From Bacilli bacterium (GTDB lineage: Bacteria > Bacillota_I > Bacilli_A > RFN20 > CAG-826), in assembly GCA_024408655.1 (NCBI GenBank), contig JAKSUV010000006.1, positions 1-52,581 on the forward strand: a DNA stretch of 52,581 bases, read 5' to 3'. Below are positions 7,695 through 15,266 of this stretch, piece by piece. Both the position numbers and the translations under genes were made by a program. The notes under the pieces are model-generated. The model worked only from the letters and a program-made list of their open reading frames with translations, searched no databases and was not told the origin of the DNA. Position 1 is the stretch's first letter, and the number at the start of each line of letters is the position of its first letter.

Positions 7695-9098
7695 ATGATT
7701 AAAGTTTTTAAAGATGGTGATTTTAAAAAGCGAATCGTAAAATTTATGATTCCGTTTTTAATTCAAGAACTCATTTTGGTTTTCACTTCCCTTATTGGCA
7801 TTTTAATGATTGAAACGGAACCAGATGTGACCGAAGAGATGATTAGTGGTATGACGAACGCCTTCCAGATCTTCTTTATCTTTAATATGTCAATTGTGGC
7901 ACTAACTTTCATTGGGAACCTTTTTATTTCACAACATTATGGTCGTGGTCACCTCGATAAAATCGAGGAAGATATGTATGTTCTATTAAAGTTTGCTTTA
8001 ATTGTCGCAATCATTTTCACCACTATCTCCGCTGCCATTCCTGAACAAATCATGTGGATTTTCGCCCGCGCTTCGACCGAGGGTGGTCCCGAAATTGTTA
8101 AAAGTGGCGCTGAATATTTAAGATTCTTCTCCATCTCTTATATCCCCACCGCCATTACGATGATTTATTATTGCGTTATGAAGAACGTGAAAATGGAAAA
8201 ATTCGTCGTCATCAATTCTGCTTATTGCTTAGTCCTTGATATCTTATTAAACGCGATTCTAGTTTGGGGCACTCCTCATCTTGGTGTGACAGGCGTCGCG
8301 CTAGCGCTAGTGATTGCGCGTATCGTTGAATGCATTTCCGCTATTTTAATTGAAAATATTCGCGGTTATATTCATTTCCACTTTAAAGGTTTCATTAAAC
8401 TTAACCTCCCGTTAATTAAAGAATTCTCTCGTTATATCGTTTTAATCTTCTTCGCTAAGTTTATTTGGGCTACTTTCTACGCCGCGATTAGCGTAGTGGT
8501 TGGTCGGACTGGCGATGTCGAATTTATTTTCTCGCACTCCCTCATGGTCCAAATGAAGAACATTATTATTACGATTTCCACTAGTGCGGCCGCGGCCGTT
8601 GGTATTATCATCGGTCGTGAATTAGGTGCTAACCGTTTAACTAAGGCGAAAGAACATGGACAAGACGCGCTTCGCTTCGCCATCTTTATTGGTATTCTCC
8701 AAATGGTGGCCTTTATCGTTACATTCGGTATCGCTTATTTCACTAACTTAGATAAATTACAAGGAAATGAAAACACTCAACAATTAATTTATCTAGCTAT
8801 TCTATACGCCATCTATCTCACTCAATTAATCCCGCAAGCCATCAATTCAGTGCTTGGCAATGGGCTATTTAGTGCTGGTGGCGATATCAAGATTGTTTCA
8901 CTACTTGATAGCTTTACTGGTGTGGTTTTACTCGTTCCTGCCATTCTTTTAGTCGAATTAGCCAACGTGAACCCAATTTTAATCTTCACCATTGTGATTA
9001 TTGAAGAGTCAGTGAAGGCGCCAATTTATATCCACCACTATAAGAAAGGCCTCTGGATTAAGAACATTGCTGGTAAAGGTGGCTTCGTCTTTAACTAA
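7695..9098 (+). CDS. MATE family efflux transporter
   Basis: This 467-residue protein of about 12 membrane segments has the two-lobed MATE layout: an N-terminal KRIVKFMIPFLIQELI helix, repeated glycine and proline-rich helices, GVTGVALALVIARIVE closing the first lobe, and AAAAVGIIIGRELGAN plus LFSAGGDIK in the second. The family exports cationic drugs or metabolites using H+ or Na+; the substrate is not predictable. The downstream TrmH gene starts inside its last codons, so the two are coupled. There is no Shine-Dalgarno site, and the start is set by the -10 at 7683. Confidence 0.9.
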   Translation: MIKVFKDGDFKKRIVKFMIPFLIQELILVFTSLIGILMIETEPDVTEEMISGMTNAFQIFFIFNMSIVALTFIGNLFISQHYGRGHLDKIEEDMYVLLKFALIVAIIFTTISAAIPEQIMWIFARASTEGGPEIVKSGAEYLRFFSISYIPTAITMIYYCVMKNVKMEKFVVINSAYCLVLDILLNAILVWGTPHLGVTGVALALVIARIVECISAILIENIRGYIHFHFKGFIKLNLPLIKEFSRYIVLIFFAKFIWATFYAAISVVVGRTGDVEFIFSHSLMVQMKNIIITISTSAAAAVGIIIGRELGANRLTKAKEHGQDALRFAIFIGILQMVAFIVTFGIAYFTNLDKLQGNENTQQLIYLAILYAIYLTQLIPQAINSVLGNGLFSAGGDIKIVSLLDSFTGVVLLVPAILLVELANVNPILIFTIVIIEESVKAPIYIHHYKKGLWIKNIAGKGGFVFN

Positions 9099-9624
9099 TT
9101 CATTATTCGCCGTTGGCGAATTCTCGGTTAAAAGTTTATTAGCTCATCATTTTTCTAGTGCAAAAAAGATTTATGTAACGAGTAAACAAGAAGCTAAAAA
9201 ATACCAAGACTATCATTTACCAATTACCATTGATCCACGTTATATTGCGCGTCTAGTGAAAAAAGGCGATATTTACGCCATCGCGGAATTCACTCCTTAT
9301 TTAATGAGACTCACTAAGGGTGTTCATCTATTAATTCATAATTTAAACGACGCGGGTGAAATCGGAACTATCATTCGGACCGCGTTATGCTTTGATATTA
9401 AAAATATCGCACTCATTAATTCATCGGTTAATTTATTTAGCCGTCAACTAGTTCGTGCGAGCGCTGGCGCGTTCTTTATGGCGAATATTGTTATATATCC
9501 AAGCAAAGCTTCGTATTTAAAAGCCTATCCAAATAGCGAAATGATTGAATTTAAAAATAAAAACGCTCCGTTATCGTTAGAAGTCGGAGCGAAATTATAT
9601 GAGCGTTACGCCGCGTCAATGTGA
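9079..9624 (+). CDS. TrmH/SpoU family RNA 2'-O-methyltransferase
   Basis: The protein has about 181 residues. The SPOUT motifs are visible: HNLNDAGEIGTIIRTA (motif 1 with the catalytic Arg), NLFSRQLVRASAGAFFMA (motif 2) and LSLEVGAKLYE (motif 3). It would transfer a methyl group from S-adenosylmethionine to a ribose 2'-OH in rRNA or tRNA; the exact target is unknown. The start is uncertain: GTG at 9079 is used here, with TTG at 9067 also in frame. Both overlap the MATE gene end. The 3' end overlaps the convergent small ORF at 9606-9743. The stop codon is UGA. Confidence 0.85.
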   Translation: MASSLTNSLFAVGEFSVKSLLAHHFSSAKKIYVTSKQEAKKYQDYHLPITIDPRYIARLVKKGDIYAIAEFTPYLMRLTKGVHLLIHNLNDAGEIGTIIRTALCFDIKNIALINSSVNLFSRQLVRASAGAFFMANIVIYPSKASYLKAYPNSEMIEFKNKNAPLSLEVGAKLYERYAASM

Positions 9625-9743
9625 TAATCACTTACCCGGCGTTTTTTCTCATAGTTAATTTTCTTTTCTCTTAACATTGCCCGGTCGTCACGAGAAAGAT
9701 AGGGACGAATTTTCTTGGGCGGATTCTTCTTTACTTCATTCAT
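9606..9743 (-). CDS. Small basic protein coupled to galT
   Basis: A 45-residue, strongly basic protein (start MNEVKKNPPKKIRPYLSRDD, end HIDAA). The start codon overlaps the galT stop in the classic ATGA arrangement at 9740-9743, which argues that it is translated as the last gene of galM-galT. Its tail overlaps the 3' end of the convergent TrmH gene. There is no membrane segment or recognised domain; the lysine/arginine content suggests nucleic acid or ribosome contact, which is inference only. Confidence 0.6.
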   Translation of the reverse strand: MNEVKKNPPKKIRPYLSRDDRAMLREKKINYEKKRRVSDYHIDAA

Positions 9744-11209
9744 AATGCGAGCGATTTAATAAAGCGACGAAGATGGTTCGTTCCTTCTTGGTCTTTTTTA
9801 AAGACCGAAGTGTTATCTAAGATGGCTTGACCAGTTAAATTAATATAATCTTTCATCCGCATCTTCGGATGTTTCTTTAAAGCGTCAATATATGGCTTAA
9901 AGAGTTTTAAATCTGGGTATTGTTTAAGATAAGCCTTTTCGCTTAACCCCGCTTTCGCAACTTTCTCCACCACGGTCATCTGTCGTAATAAACGCGCGGG
10001 TAAGATAAAGCGACCGCACGCTTCAATGACCCCGATTCCTTCTTGCTTAACGCCAAAGTATTCGGGATGAACATGGTAGATACCATCTGGATATTTTTCG
10101 CTCACGGAATTACAACGTAAGATTAGCACCATTTCGTAATGGTCTTTATTTATCCGTAAAATTGGTGTCACCGTATTGTGGCCAGGTTTAATGGCTAAAG
10201 CAGTATCCTTATAATTTCGCCACTTTTTAAGAATTAAACTTGCAGCGTCAATAATCTCGTTTGGATTTTTACTCGATAACTTAAGCGCCGTGTTATAAAA
10301 ATCTAGGACACTAATTTTGGTGTGAGGGTAATGATGTTGTTTAATAAGATATAAATCTTTCGCCTTTTGTAATGGGAAAACATAGTTACCGCCTTGGAAG
10401 TGTTCGTGGTTAAGAATTGAACCACCGACAATGGGTAAATCCGAATTACTCACAATCGTATAATGTGGGATAACTTTTAAGAAGGCAAAGAGAATCTTAA
10501 AAATCCGCGGAGAAATCTCCATCGGTTCGTGTTTTTGATCAACTAAAATCATGTGTTCTTTAAAGTAACCATAGGGTGAATATTGCATGAACCAATCTTC
10601 CCCAGCGAGTTTCATTGGGATCATCCGAATATTTTGTCGAGGCGCTCTTTTTGCGTTACCCGCAAAGCCGAGGTTTTCTAAACACAATACGCACTTGGGA
10701 TAATTATTCTCTTTTTTTACTTGTAATAATTTAGCGATATCCTTGTTATTTTTTTCGGGCTTTGATAAGTTAATCGAAATTTCTAGGCTTGGCGCGTGCG
10801 GGTAAGTCGCCACCCACTCCACATTTTTCTTAATCGCTTTTTGGTGAATGTAATAATTATTAACGCCAAGATTATATAAATAAGTCGTAGCTAATTTTGG
10901 ATCTTGTTTTAATAACGAATTAAAGACTTTTACGACTTCACTTGGTCGCGGGGAAATAATATCAAATAATTCCGCAATATTTTGTTCCACCTGATAATCA
11001 GGTAATTTCATTTTTTGGTAGTAAGACGTGAAGTAAGCCACAAAGCCATCAACATCACTCATTTTTTCGGGTGTTAAAACTTCGCCCGCGGGATAGACAT
11101 TAAAATGCGCGTATAGTTTATTCTTCGCGTAAATCGCATCAAGCGGATGAAGACCTAACTTCTTTTCCCCGTAAAGAATAAACGCTTCAATGACTTGTAA
11201 GAGTTTCAT
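9740..11209 (-). CDS. galT: UDP-glucose-hexose-1-phosphate uridylyltransferase, class II
   Basis: The 489-residue enzyme exchanges UMP between UDP-glucose and galactose-1-phosphate in the Leloir pathway. The length and the motif GGSILNHEHFQGG fit the Firmicutes class II GalT, which differs from the E. coli type; the HEH histidines carry the covalent UMP in this family. Other family patterns are YPKCVLCLENLGFAGN and ILRCNSVSEKYPDGIYHVHP. Its ATG overlaps the stop of galM (TAATG) and its UGA stop overlaps the small ORF, so three genes form one tight operon. Confidence 0.95.
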   Translation of the reverse strand: MKLLQVIEAFILYGEKKLGLHPLDAIYAKNKLYAHFNVYPAGEVLTPEKMSDVDGFVAYFTSYYQKMKLPDYQVEQNIAELFDIISPRPSEVVKVFNSLLKQDPKLATTYLYNLGVNNYYIHQKAIKKNVEWVATYPHAPSLEISINLSKPEKNNKDIAKLLQVKKENNYPKCVLCLENLGFAGNAKRAPRQNIRMIPMKLAGEDWFMQYSPYGYFKEHMILVDQKHEPMEISPRIFKILFAFLKVIPHYTIVSNSDLPIVGGSILNHEHFQGGNYVFPLQKAKDLYLIKQHHYPHTKISVLDFYNTALKLSSKNPNEIIDAASLILKKWRNYKDTALAIKPGHNTVTPILRINKDHYEMVLILRCNSVSEKYPDGIYHVHPEYFGVKQEGIGVIEACGRFILPARLLRQMTVVEKVAKAGLSEKAYLKQYPDLKLFKPYIDALKKHPKMRMKDYINLTGQAILDNTSVFKKDQEGTNHLRRFIKSLAL

Positions 11210-12195
11210 TAATTATCCTCCTCTAGGACAAAAGCGATTGAGTGTTCATAAGGATGTTCAGGATCAGTGATAATATCATTATAGGATAAAAAATGCATTT
11301 GGGGTTCAAGCGCAATCCCACCATACACCACGTCTTCACCATACTGTTTCATGATTTGGTTATACTTTGGATAATTATTGGTAAAAATATTCGCCACATT
11401 CATATCCGTTTTGACACTTAATTTAATATGATTGTGGCGTACAATCACTTGGGAGCGATCACTACTAGGAAAAACAAATGAATGGTCAAGACCATTCGCG
11501 ACGGGTTCCGATTGAGCGATATCAAGAATTCCTTGACCAATAATTTTAGGCTTTGAAAAATCCATTAAATCGGTGAGATTTACATCCCGCACATTTAATA
11601 AATGTTTATCGCCGAGCACCCGCTTTTTGGCGTGAACATAAAGTTCGTGGTCAAGAATGTCTTTGCCAGTTAGGCGCCAATAGATATGAGTGGATAAATT
11701 AATCGGTGTCGCGCGGTCAACCGTCACTAAATAGTGAATTAAAAACGCGTCTTTCTTTTTACTCACGTGATAACTTACCCGGAACACCGCGTTCCCGGGA
11801 TAGCCACCTTCTCCCGCTGGACTTTTATAAATAAAAATAATCTTAATTTCGTTATTATTTTCGCTTACTTCGTAGGCAAAATCTTTAAACGATAAACCGT
11901 CTTTACCACCGTGCAAAGTATTACCATGATCGTTTTTATCTAGTTGATAATTTTGACCGTTCAGTGATAAAACACCATCTTTAATGCGCCCACATGTCCG
12001 ACCTAGAGTTTTTCCATAGTAACCAGGAGAATGCAAAAACTCATCAAGACTTTCGGGGTGATAAGTCACATAATTATGTTTATATTTCACGGCGTAGACA
12101 CTCGCACCATAGCAACAAAACGTAATTTCAAGATTCCGTTCGTTATTAACAACTAAGAACTGATGATTATTGTGAACAAAAATCTTCGCAATCAT
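11209..12195 (-). CDS. galM: Aldose 1-epimerase (galactose mutarotase)
   Basis: The 328-residue protein interconverts alpha and beta anomers of galactose, feeding GalK. The family motifs are NGLDHSFVF (active-site Asp region), the histidines in GNTLHGG and STHIYWRL, and a C-terminal GGIALEPQMH with the catalytic glutamate. It is the first gene of the galM-galT-small ORF operon. The -10 TATAAT lies about 24 bases upstream, followed by a short leader with TAAGG, and a 25-bp inverted repeat sits just above the promoter. Confidence 0.93.
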   Translation of the reverse strand: MIAKIFVHNNHQFLVVNNERNLEITFCCYGASVYAVKYKHNYVTYHPESLDEFLHSPGYYGKTLGRTCGRIKDGVLSLNGQNYQLDKNDHGNTLHGGKDGLSFKDFAYEVSENNNEIKIIFIYKSPAGEGGYPGNAVFRVSYHVSKKKDAFLIHYLVTVDRATPINLSTHIYWRLTGKDILDHELYVHAKKRVLGDKHLLNVRDVNLTDLMDFSKPKIIGQGILDIAQSEPVANGLDHSFVFPSSDRSQVIVRHNHIKLSVKTDMNVANIFTNNYPKYNQIMKQYGEDVVYGGIALEPQMHFLSYNDIITDPEHPYEHSIAFVLEEDN

Positions 12196-12222
12196 GGACT
12201 AACCTTATATTTATTATAATCA

Positions 12223-12247
12223 AATCTTTATCGTTACGATAAGGATT
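12223..12247. promoter_or_regulatory. Candidate operator upstream of galM
   Basis: The 11-bp arms AATCTTTATCG / CGATAAGGATT pair with one mismatch around a TTA spacer, immediately upstream of the galM -10 on the minus strand, where a -35 would lie. The position suggests a binding site for a galactose regulator. A plus-strand terminator reading is less likely because no plus-strand gene precedes it. Confidence 0.4.
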
Positions 12248-12253
12248 TTTCGT

Positions 12254-12282
12254 AAAAGAAAAAAGATAGGTGTAACCTATCT
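12254..12282 (-). terminator. Terminator after tRNA-His
   Basis: AGATAGG / CCTATCT forms a 7-bp stem with a 5-base loop, followed on the minus strand by a T-rich tail. Confidence 0.75.
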
Positions 12283-12288
12283 AAATCT

Positions 12289-12365
12289 TGGGGCGGATGA
12301 TGGGAATCGAACCCACGAATGACCGGTTCACAGCCGGTTGTGTTAACCCCTTCACCACATCCGCC
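12289..12365 (-). tRNA. tRNA-His(GTG)
   Basis: The 77-base tRNA has anticodon loop CTGTGAA (GTG), an extra 5' G that pairs with C73 as usual for bacterial tRNA-His, and an encoded CCA. A -10 TATAAT lies at 12383-12388. The DJ-1 gene ends 40 bases upstream without a terminator. Confidence 0.95.
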
Positions 12366-12404
12366 ATTAAAGGTGCCTATATATTATAAGCACAAATCAA
12401 CATT

Positions 12405-12950
12405 TTATAAACTTTTTATGCCACTTAAGACATGTTGGTAAGTTTCTTCATCCACTAACTCATGAAGAATCATTAAGGCAAAATCCACCGAATAGGCCAT
12501 GCTTTTGCCAGTAATAATCTGTTCATTCGTCCTGGTGGCCGGTTCATTGGTATAATGACCGTTAATCCCTTGTTCAAAGCCTTTAAAGCAAGTAAAGTTT
12601 TTGTTATCTAAATAACCAAGTTTCCCTAAAATTGATGGGGCGGCGCAAATCGCGTAGACGCCTTTTTTTGTTTCGTAAAAATATTTAATCGCATTAATCG
12701 CTAAAGATGAACTTGCGATATTATTCGTACCCTTTAAACCGCCGGGTAAAATGATAAATTGATATTCATCAAGTTTAGCGTCTTTTAGTAAAATATCGGT
12801 TTTGATTTTTAGATTATGACTCGTGGTCACATCAAGAGTGTCAGTGAGGGAGGCACTAATAACTTCAACTTTTCCGCGTAATAAAATATCGCGGGTCGTA
12901 ATACCTTCGCTATCTTCAAAACCATCGGCAAATAAAATTAAACCTTTCAT
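12405..12950 (-). CDS. DJ-1/PfpI family protein
   Basis: The 181-residue protein of the DJ-1/ThiJ/PfpI superfamily has the nucleophile-elbow cysteine in YAICAAPSILGKLGYL and the strand LILFADGFEDSEGI carrying the conserved glutamate. Members act as chaperone-like, glyoxalase or deglycase proteins; which activity applies cannot be read here. It follows the small membrane protein gene by 6 bases, so the two are cotranscribed. Confidence 0.88.
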   Translation of the reverse strand: MKGLILFADGFEDSEGITTRDILLRGKVEVISASLTDTLDVTTSHNLKIKTDILLKDAKLDEYQFIILPGGLKGTNNIASSSLAINAIKYFYETKKGVYAICAAPSILGKLGYLDNKNFTCFKGFEQGINGHYTNEPATRTNEQIITGKSMAYSVDFALMILHELVDEETYQHVLSGIKSL

Positions 12951-12956
12951 AATTTA

Positions 12957-13481
12957 TTATTTGGTTTTCCCTTTTAAAACGATAAAAGCCACAATGGTAA
13001 AAATTAAACCTAGCCCAAAAATAATACAAGCAGCAATCAAATGGTGTAAATATTTTTTCTTCGTCTTATCTTTATGGTAAGCGAAAAAACTTAATAATCC
13101 ATAAACAAGAATAAGCACAAGCATTCCCACCGAAACATAAGGAAGGCTCGCAAATAAAATTTCGGCAGCTTTCGCGAGTCCTTTCCCAAAATCGTTAATG
13201 AGACCATTTAATTTATTCACAAAATTACGATAGCCTTCGTTTGCCCAAATAATGCCGGCGGTACACGCGGTTGGTACGAGCACCACTAATAGCCAAAATA
13301 CTAATAACGGAACAATGATTAAAGCGCTATTAAAACAGACCAAGAAATAAAGAAACAAAATCACGAGCGCAATAATCGATAAGATAAAAAAGACTTTATG
13401 CGTTTTTTCTAATTTTGTTTTCGGGGCTTTCGCGCGTTTATCCGCCGCCCGTTGTTCTTCACTTTTAAACTCAATTGCCAT
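12957..13481 (-). CDS. Small multi-pass membrane protein
   Basis: A 174-residue protein with a charged N-terminal tail, then two adjacent hydrophobic segments (about residues 33-85) and two more near the C-terminus (about 115-170). I recognise no family. The start at 13481 is preferred because TATAAT stands 7 bases upstream; the longer form to 13529 would include that promoter. It is the first gene of a two-gene unit with DJ-1. Confidence 0.6.
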   Translation of the reverse strand: MAIEFKSEEQRAADKRAKAPKTKLEKTHKVFFILSIIALVILFLYFLVCFNSALIIVPLLVFWLLVVLVPTACTAGIIWANEGYRNFVNKLNGLINDFGKGLAKAAEILFASLPYVSVGMLVLILVYGLLSFFAYHKDKTKKKYLHHLIAACIIFGLGLIFTIVAFIVLKGKTK

Positions 13482-13488
13482 GTTAAAC

Positions 13489-13494
13489 ATTATA
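13489..13494 (-). promoter_or_regulatory. Near-leaderless -10 box of the membrane protein gene
   Basis: TATAAT-GTTTAAC-ATG, with 7 bases between box and start codon. A second upstream in-frame ATG overlaps the box and cannot be the start of this transcript. Confidence 0.6.
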
Positions 13495-13541
13495 AGGAAA
13501 TTAGCGGCTATATCAAGCAATTTTATCAATAAATATTATGA

Positions 13542-13547
13542 TATAAT
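13542..13547 (+). promoter_or_regulatory. Leaderless -10 box of rarA
   Basis: TATAAT-ATCACC-ATG, with a consensus -10 exactly 6 bases before the start and no Shine-Dalgarno site. Confidence 0.7.
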
Positions 13548-13553
13548 ATCACC

Positions 13554-14789
13554 ATGGAAATTAATGAGCCATTTGCGAACTTCTATCGTCCAAAAAAACT
13601 TGAGGATGTGGTGGGTCAATCACATCTATTAAATAAGGACGCGGTTTTTTATCAAACCATCAACAGCAAAAAGATTCCGAATATGATCTTTTATGGTCCA
13701 CCCGGCATTGGCAAAACCACGGTTGCGGAGATTATCGCGCATAATACTGACATGAAGCTTTATAAGCTTAATGGCACCACCGCAAAACTTGATGATGTAA
13801 AAGCCATCACCGATGAACTTAACTCCCTTTTAACGAATAATAAGATTCTCTTATACTTAGACGAAATTCAATATTTTAATAAGAAACAACAACAAACCTT
13901 ATTAGACTTTATTGAGAATGGTTCGATTACTTTAATCGCTTCCACTACCGAGAACCCCATGTTTTATATTTACCCCGCCCTTTTATCACGTTGTATGGTG
14001 TTTGAATTTAAGGCCCTAAAAAAAGATGACATCAAGAAACGATTAACGGACATTAGTAAAGAATTAAAAATCAAAGTTAATGATGAAGCATTAGACTTCT
14101 TAAGTATCGCGAGTAATGGTGATATGCGAAAGGCCATTAACTATCTTGAATTCTTATACCAAAGTAAAGAAGCCATCACTTTAAAACGTTGCGAAGAAAT
14201 TGTGAACAAGGCCAGTATTAATTACGATAAAGCCGGTGATGTTCATTACGATACCTTAAGTGCGTTTCATAAATCTATTCGTGGAAGCGATGTTAACGCG
14301 GCTTTATTTTATTTAGCGAAGCTTCTTGATAACGGTGATTTAATTGCCGCTTGTCGAAGACTCCTATGTGTCGCAAATGAAGATATCGGTTTAGCAAATC
14401 CACCCGTTATCTCTTTAGTGAAAGACGCGGTTGATAGCGCTCTAATGTTAGGTTTACCCGAAGGACGCTTACCATTAAGTAATATCACAATTCTTTTAGC
14501 GAGTTCGCCGAAGAGTAACAGTGCGTTAAGTATTGACGCTGCGATCGCCGATGTCCGGGCGGGTAAAGGCGTTGGTTATCCACGGGCGATGCAAAATAAA
14601 CATTACGATGGAAAAGATGCGAAGGTAAAGGGACAAAACTATCAATACCCCCATGACTATAAAGATCACTACGTGGATCAACAATATTTGCCTGACGATC
14701 TTAAAGACGTACAGTACTATAAGCCCGGCGATAATAAAATTGAACAAAGCTACGCGGAATATTTAAAGAAGATTAAGCGTAATCATTAA
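13554..14789 (+). CDS. rarA: Replication-associated recombination protein RarA (MgsA)
   Basis: The 411-residue clamp-loader-like AAA+ ATPase acts at stalled replication forks. It has Walker A GPPGIGKTT, Walker B LYLDEIQYF, sensor-1 ASTTENP and the arginine finger region LLSRC. The C-terminal tetramerisation part contains the family signature RLLCVANEDIGLANP and RAGKGVGYPRAMQNKHYDG. The length is normal. The 3' end overlaps the convergent kinase gene by 17 bases. Confidence 0.95.
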   Translation: MEINEPFANFYRPKKLEDVVGQSHLLNKDAVFYQTINSKKIPNMIFYGPPGIGKTTVAEIIAHNTDMKLYKLNGTTAKLDDVKAITDELNSLLTNNKILLYLDEIQYFNKKQQQTLLDFIENGSITLIASTTENPMFYIYPALLSRCMVFEFKALKKDDIKKRLTDISKELKIKVNDEALDFLSIASNGDMRKAINYLEFLYQSKEAITLKRCEEIVNKASINYDKAGDVHYDTLSAFHKSIRGSDVNAALFYLAKLLDNGDLIAACRRLLCVANEDIGLANPPVISLVKDAVDSALMLGLPEGRLPLSNITILLASSPKSNSALSIDAAIADVRAGKGVGYPRAMQNKHYDGKDAKVKGQNYQYPHDYKDHYVDQQYLPDDLKDVQYYKPGDNKIEQSYAEYLKKIKRNH

Positions 14790-15243
14790 TTTCAATCACT
14801 TCGTGATACGCCTGACGCACTTCATCGGAAATATTTTCAAACTTCTCGTAAAGCTTTTTTAAATCCGCATCGGGTACCCAATGTTGACGGGGCCGTTGTT
14901 TATTAAAATAGGCTAATTCAGTTTTTTCTTTGTTCATAAAGACAAGGATGTATTTATCAAACATCGGGAAGTTCTTGATGTAATCAAGCCGAATTTGGTT
15001 CGTGTCGTTTAACGCGTCCACAATTAAAGTGATGTCGGGTGCTTTGGCAAGTTTCTTCATCCGACGGTAAAAAATCCGCCAGACTTTCTTTTGCTTCGTA
15101 AAATCTTGGTAAGAGTGAGTTACTTCAAACCGCACTTCATCGCTACTTAAAATAAACGTATTCTTATGCATATCCGCATATTTTTTCGCCCAAGTGGATT
15201 TTCCTGCCCCCGGTAAAGCTGACATCACAATCAACGTTTTCAT
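14773..15243 (-). CDS. P-loop kinase of the AAA_33/polynucleotide kinase-like group
   Basis: The 156-residue protein has Walker A SALPGAGKSTWAKKYA, a following ILSSDEVRFEV strand (Asp-Glu near the acceptor site), LIVDALNDTNQ as the second acidic motif, and a late RQHWVPDADLKKLYEKFE lid helix. This matches small nucleotide or nucleic-acid kinases related to T4 Pnk and zeta-toxin folds. The substrate is unknown. It is divergent from the methyltransferase gene across only 23 bases and convergent with rarA. Confidence 0.75.
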   Translation of the reverse strand: MKTLIVMSALPGAGKSTWAKKYADMHKNTFILSSDEVRFEVTHSYQDFTKQKKVWRIFYRRMKKLAKAPDITLIVDALNDTNQIRLDYIKNFPMFDKYILVFMNKEKTELAYFNKQRPRQHWVPDADLKKLYEKFENISDEVRQAYHEVIEINDYA

Positions 15244-15250
15244 GTAAATT

Positions 15251-15260
15251 AGTATACAAT
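15251..15260. promoter_or_regulatory. Overlapping divergent -10 boxes, both fused to start codons
   Basis: Plus strand: TACAAT at 15255-15260, then 6 bases and ATG. Minus strand: TATACT at 15256-15251, then 7 bases and ATG. The two boxes share two bases, and any -35 would lie inside the opposite coding sequence. Confidence 0.6.
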
Positions 15261-15266
15261 ATTTGT

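Noticed and set aside
9620-9742. Mycoplasma-type code with UGA as tryptophan
   Set aside because: UGA ends galT (9740-9742) and the TrmH gene (9622-9624), and UGG is used for tryptophan in all clear families.
12223-12247. Plus-strand terminator
   Set aside because: A T-run follows on the plus strand, but no plus-strand gene ends nearby; the position above the galM promoter fits an operator better.
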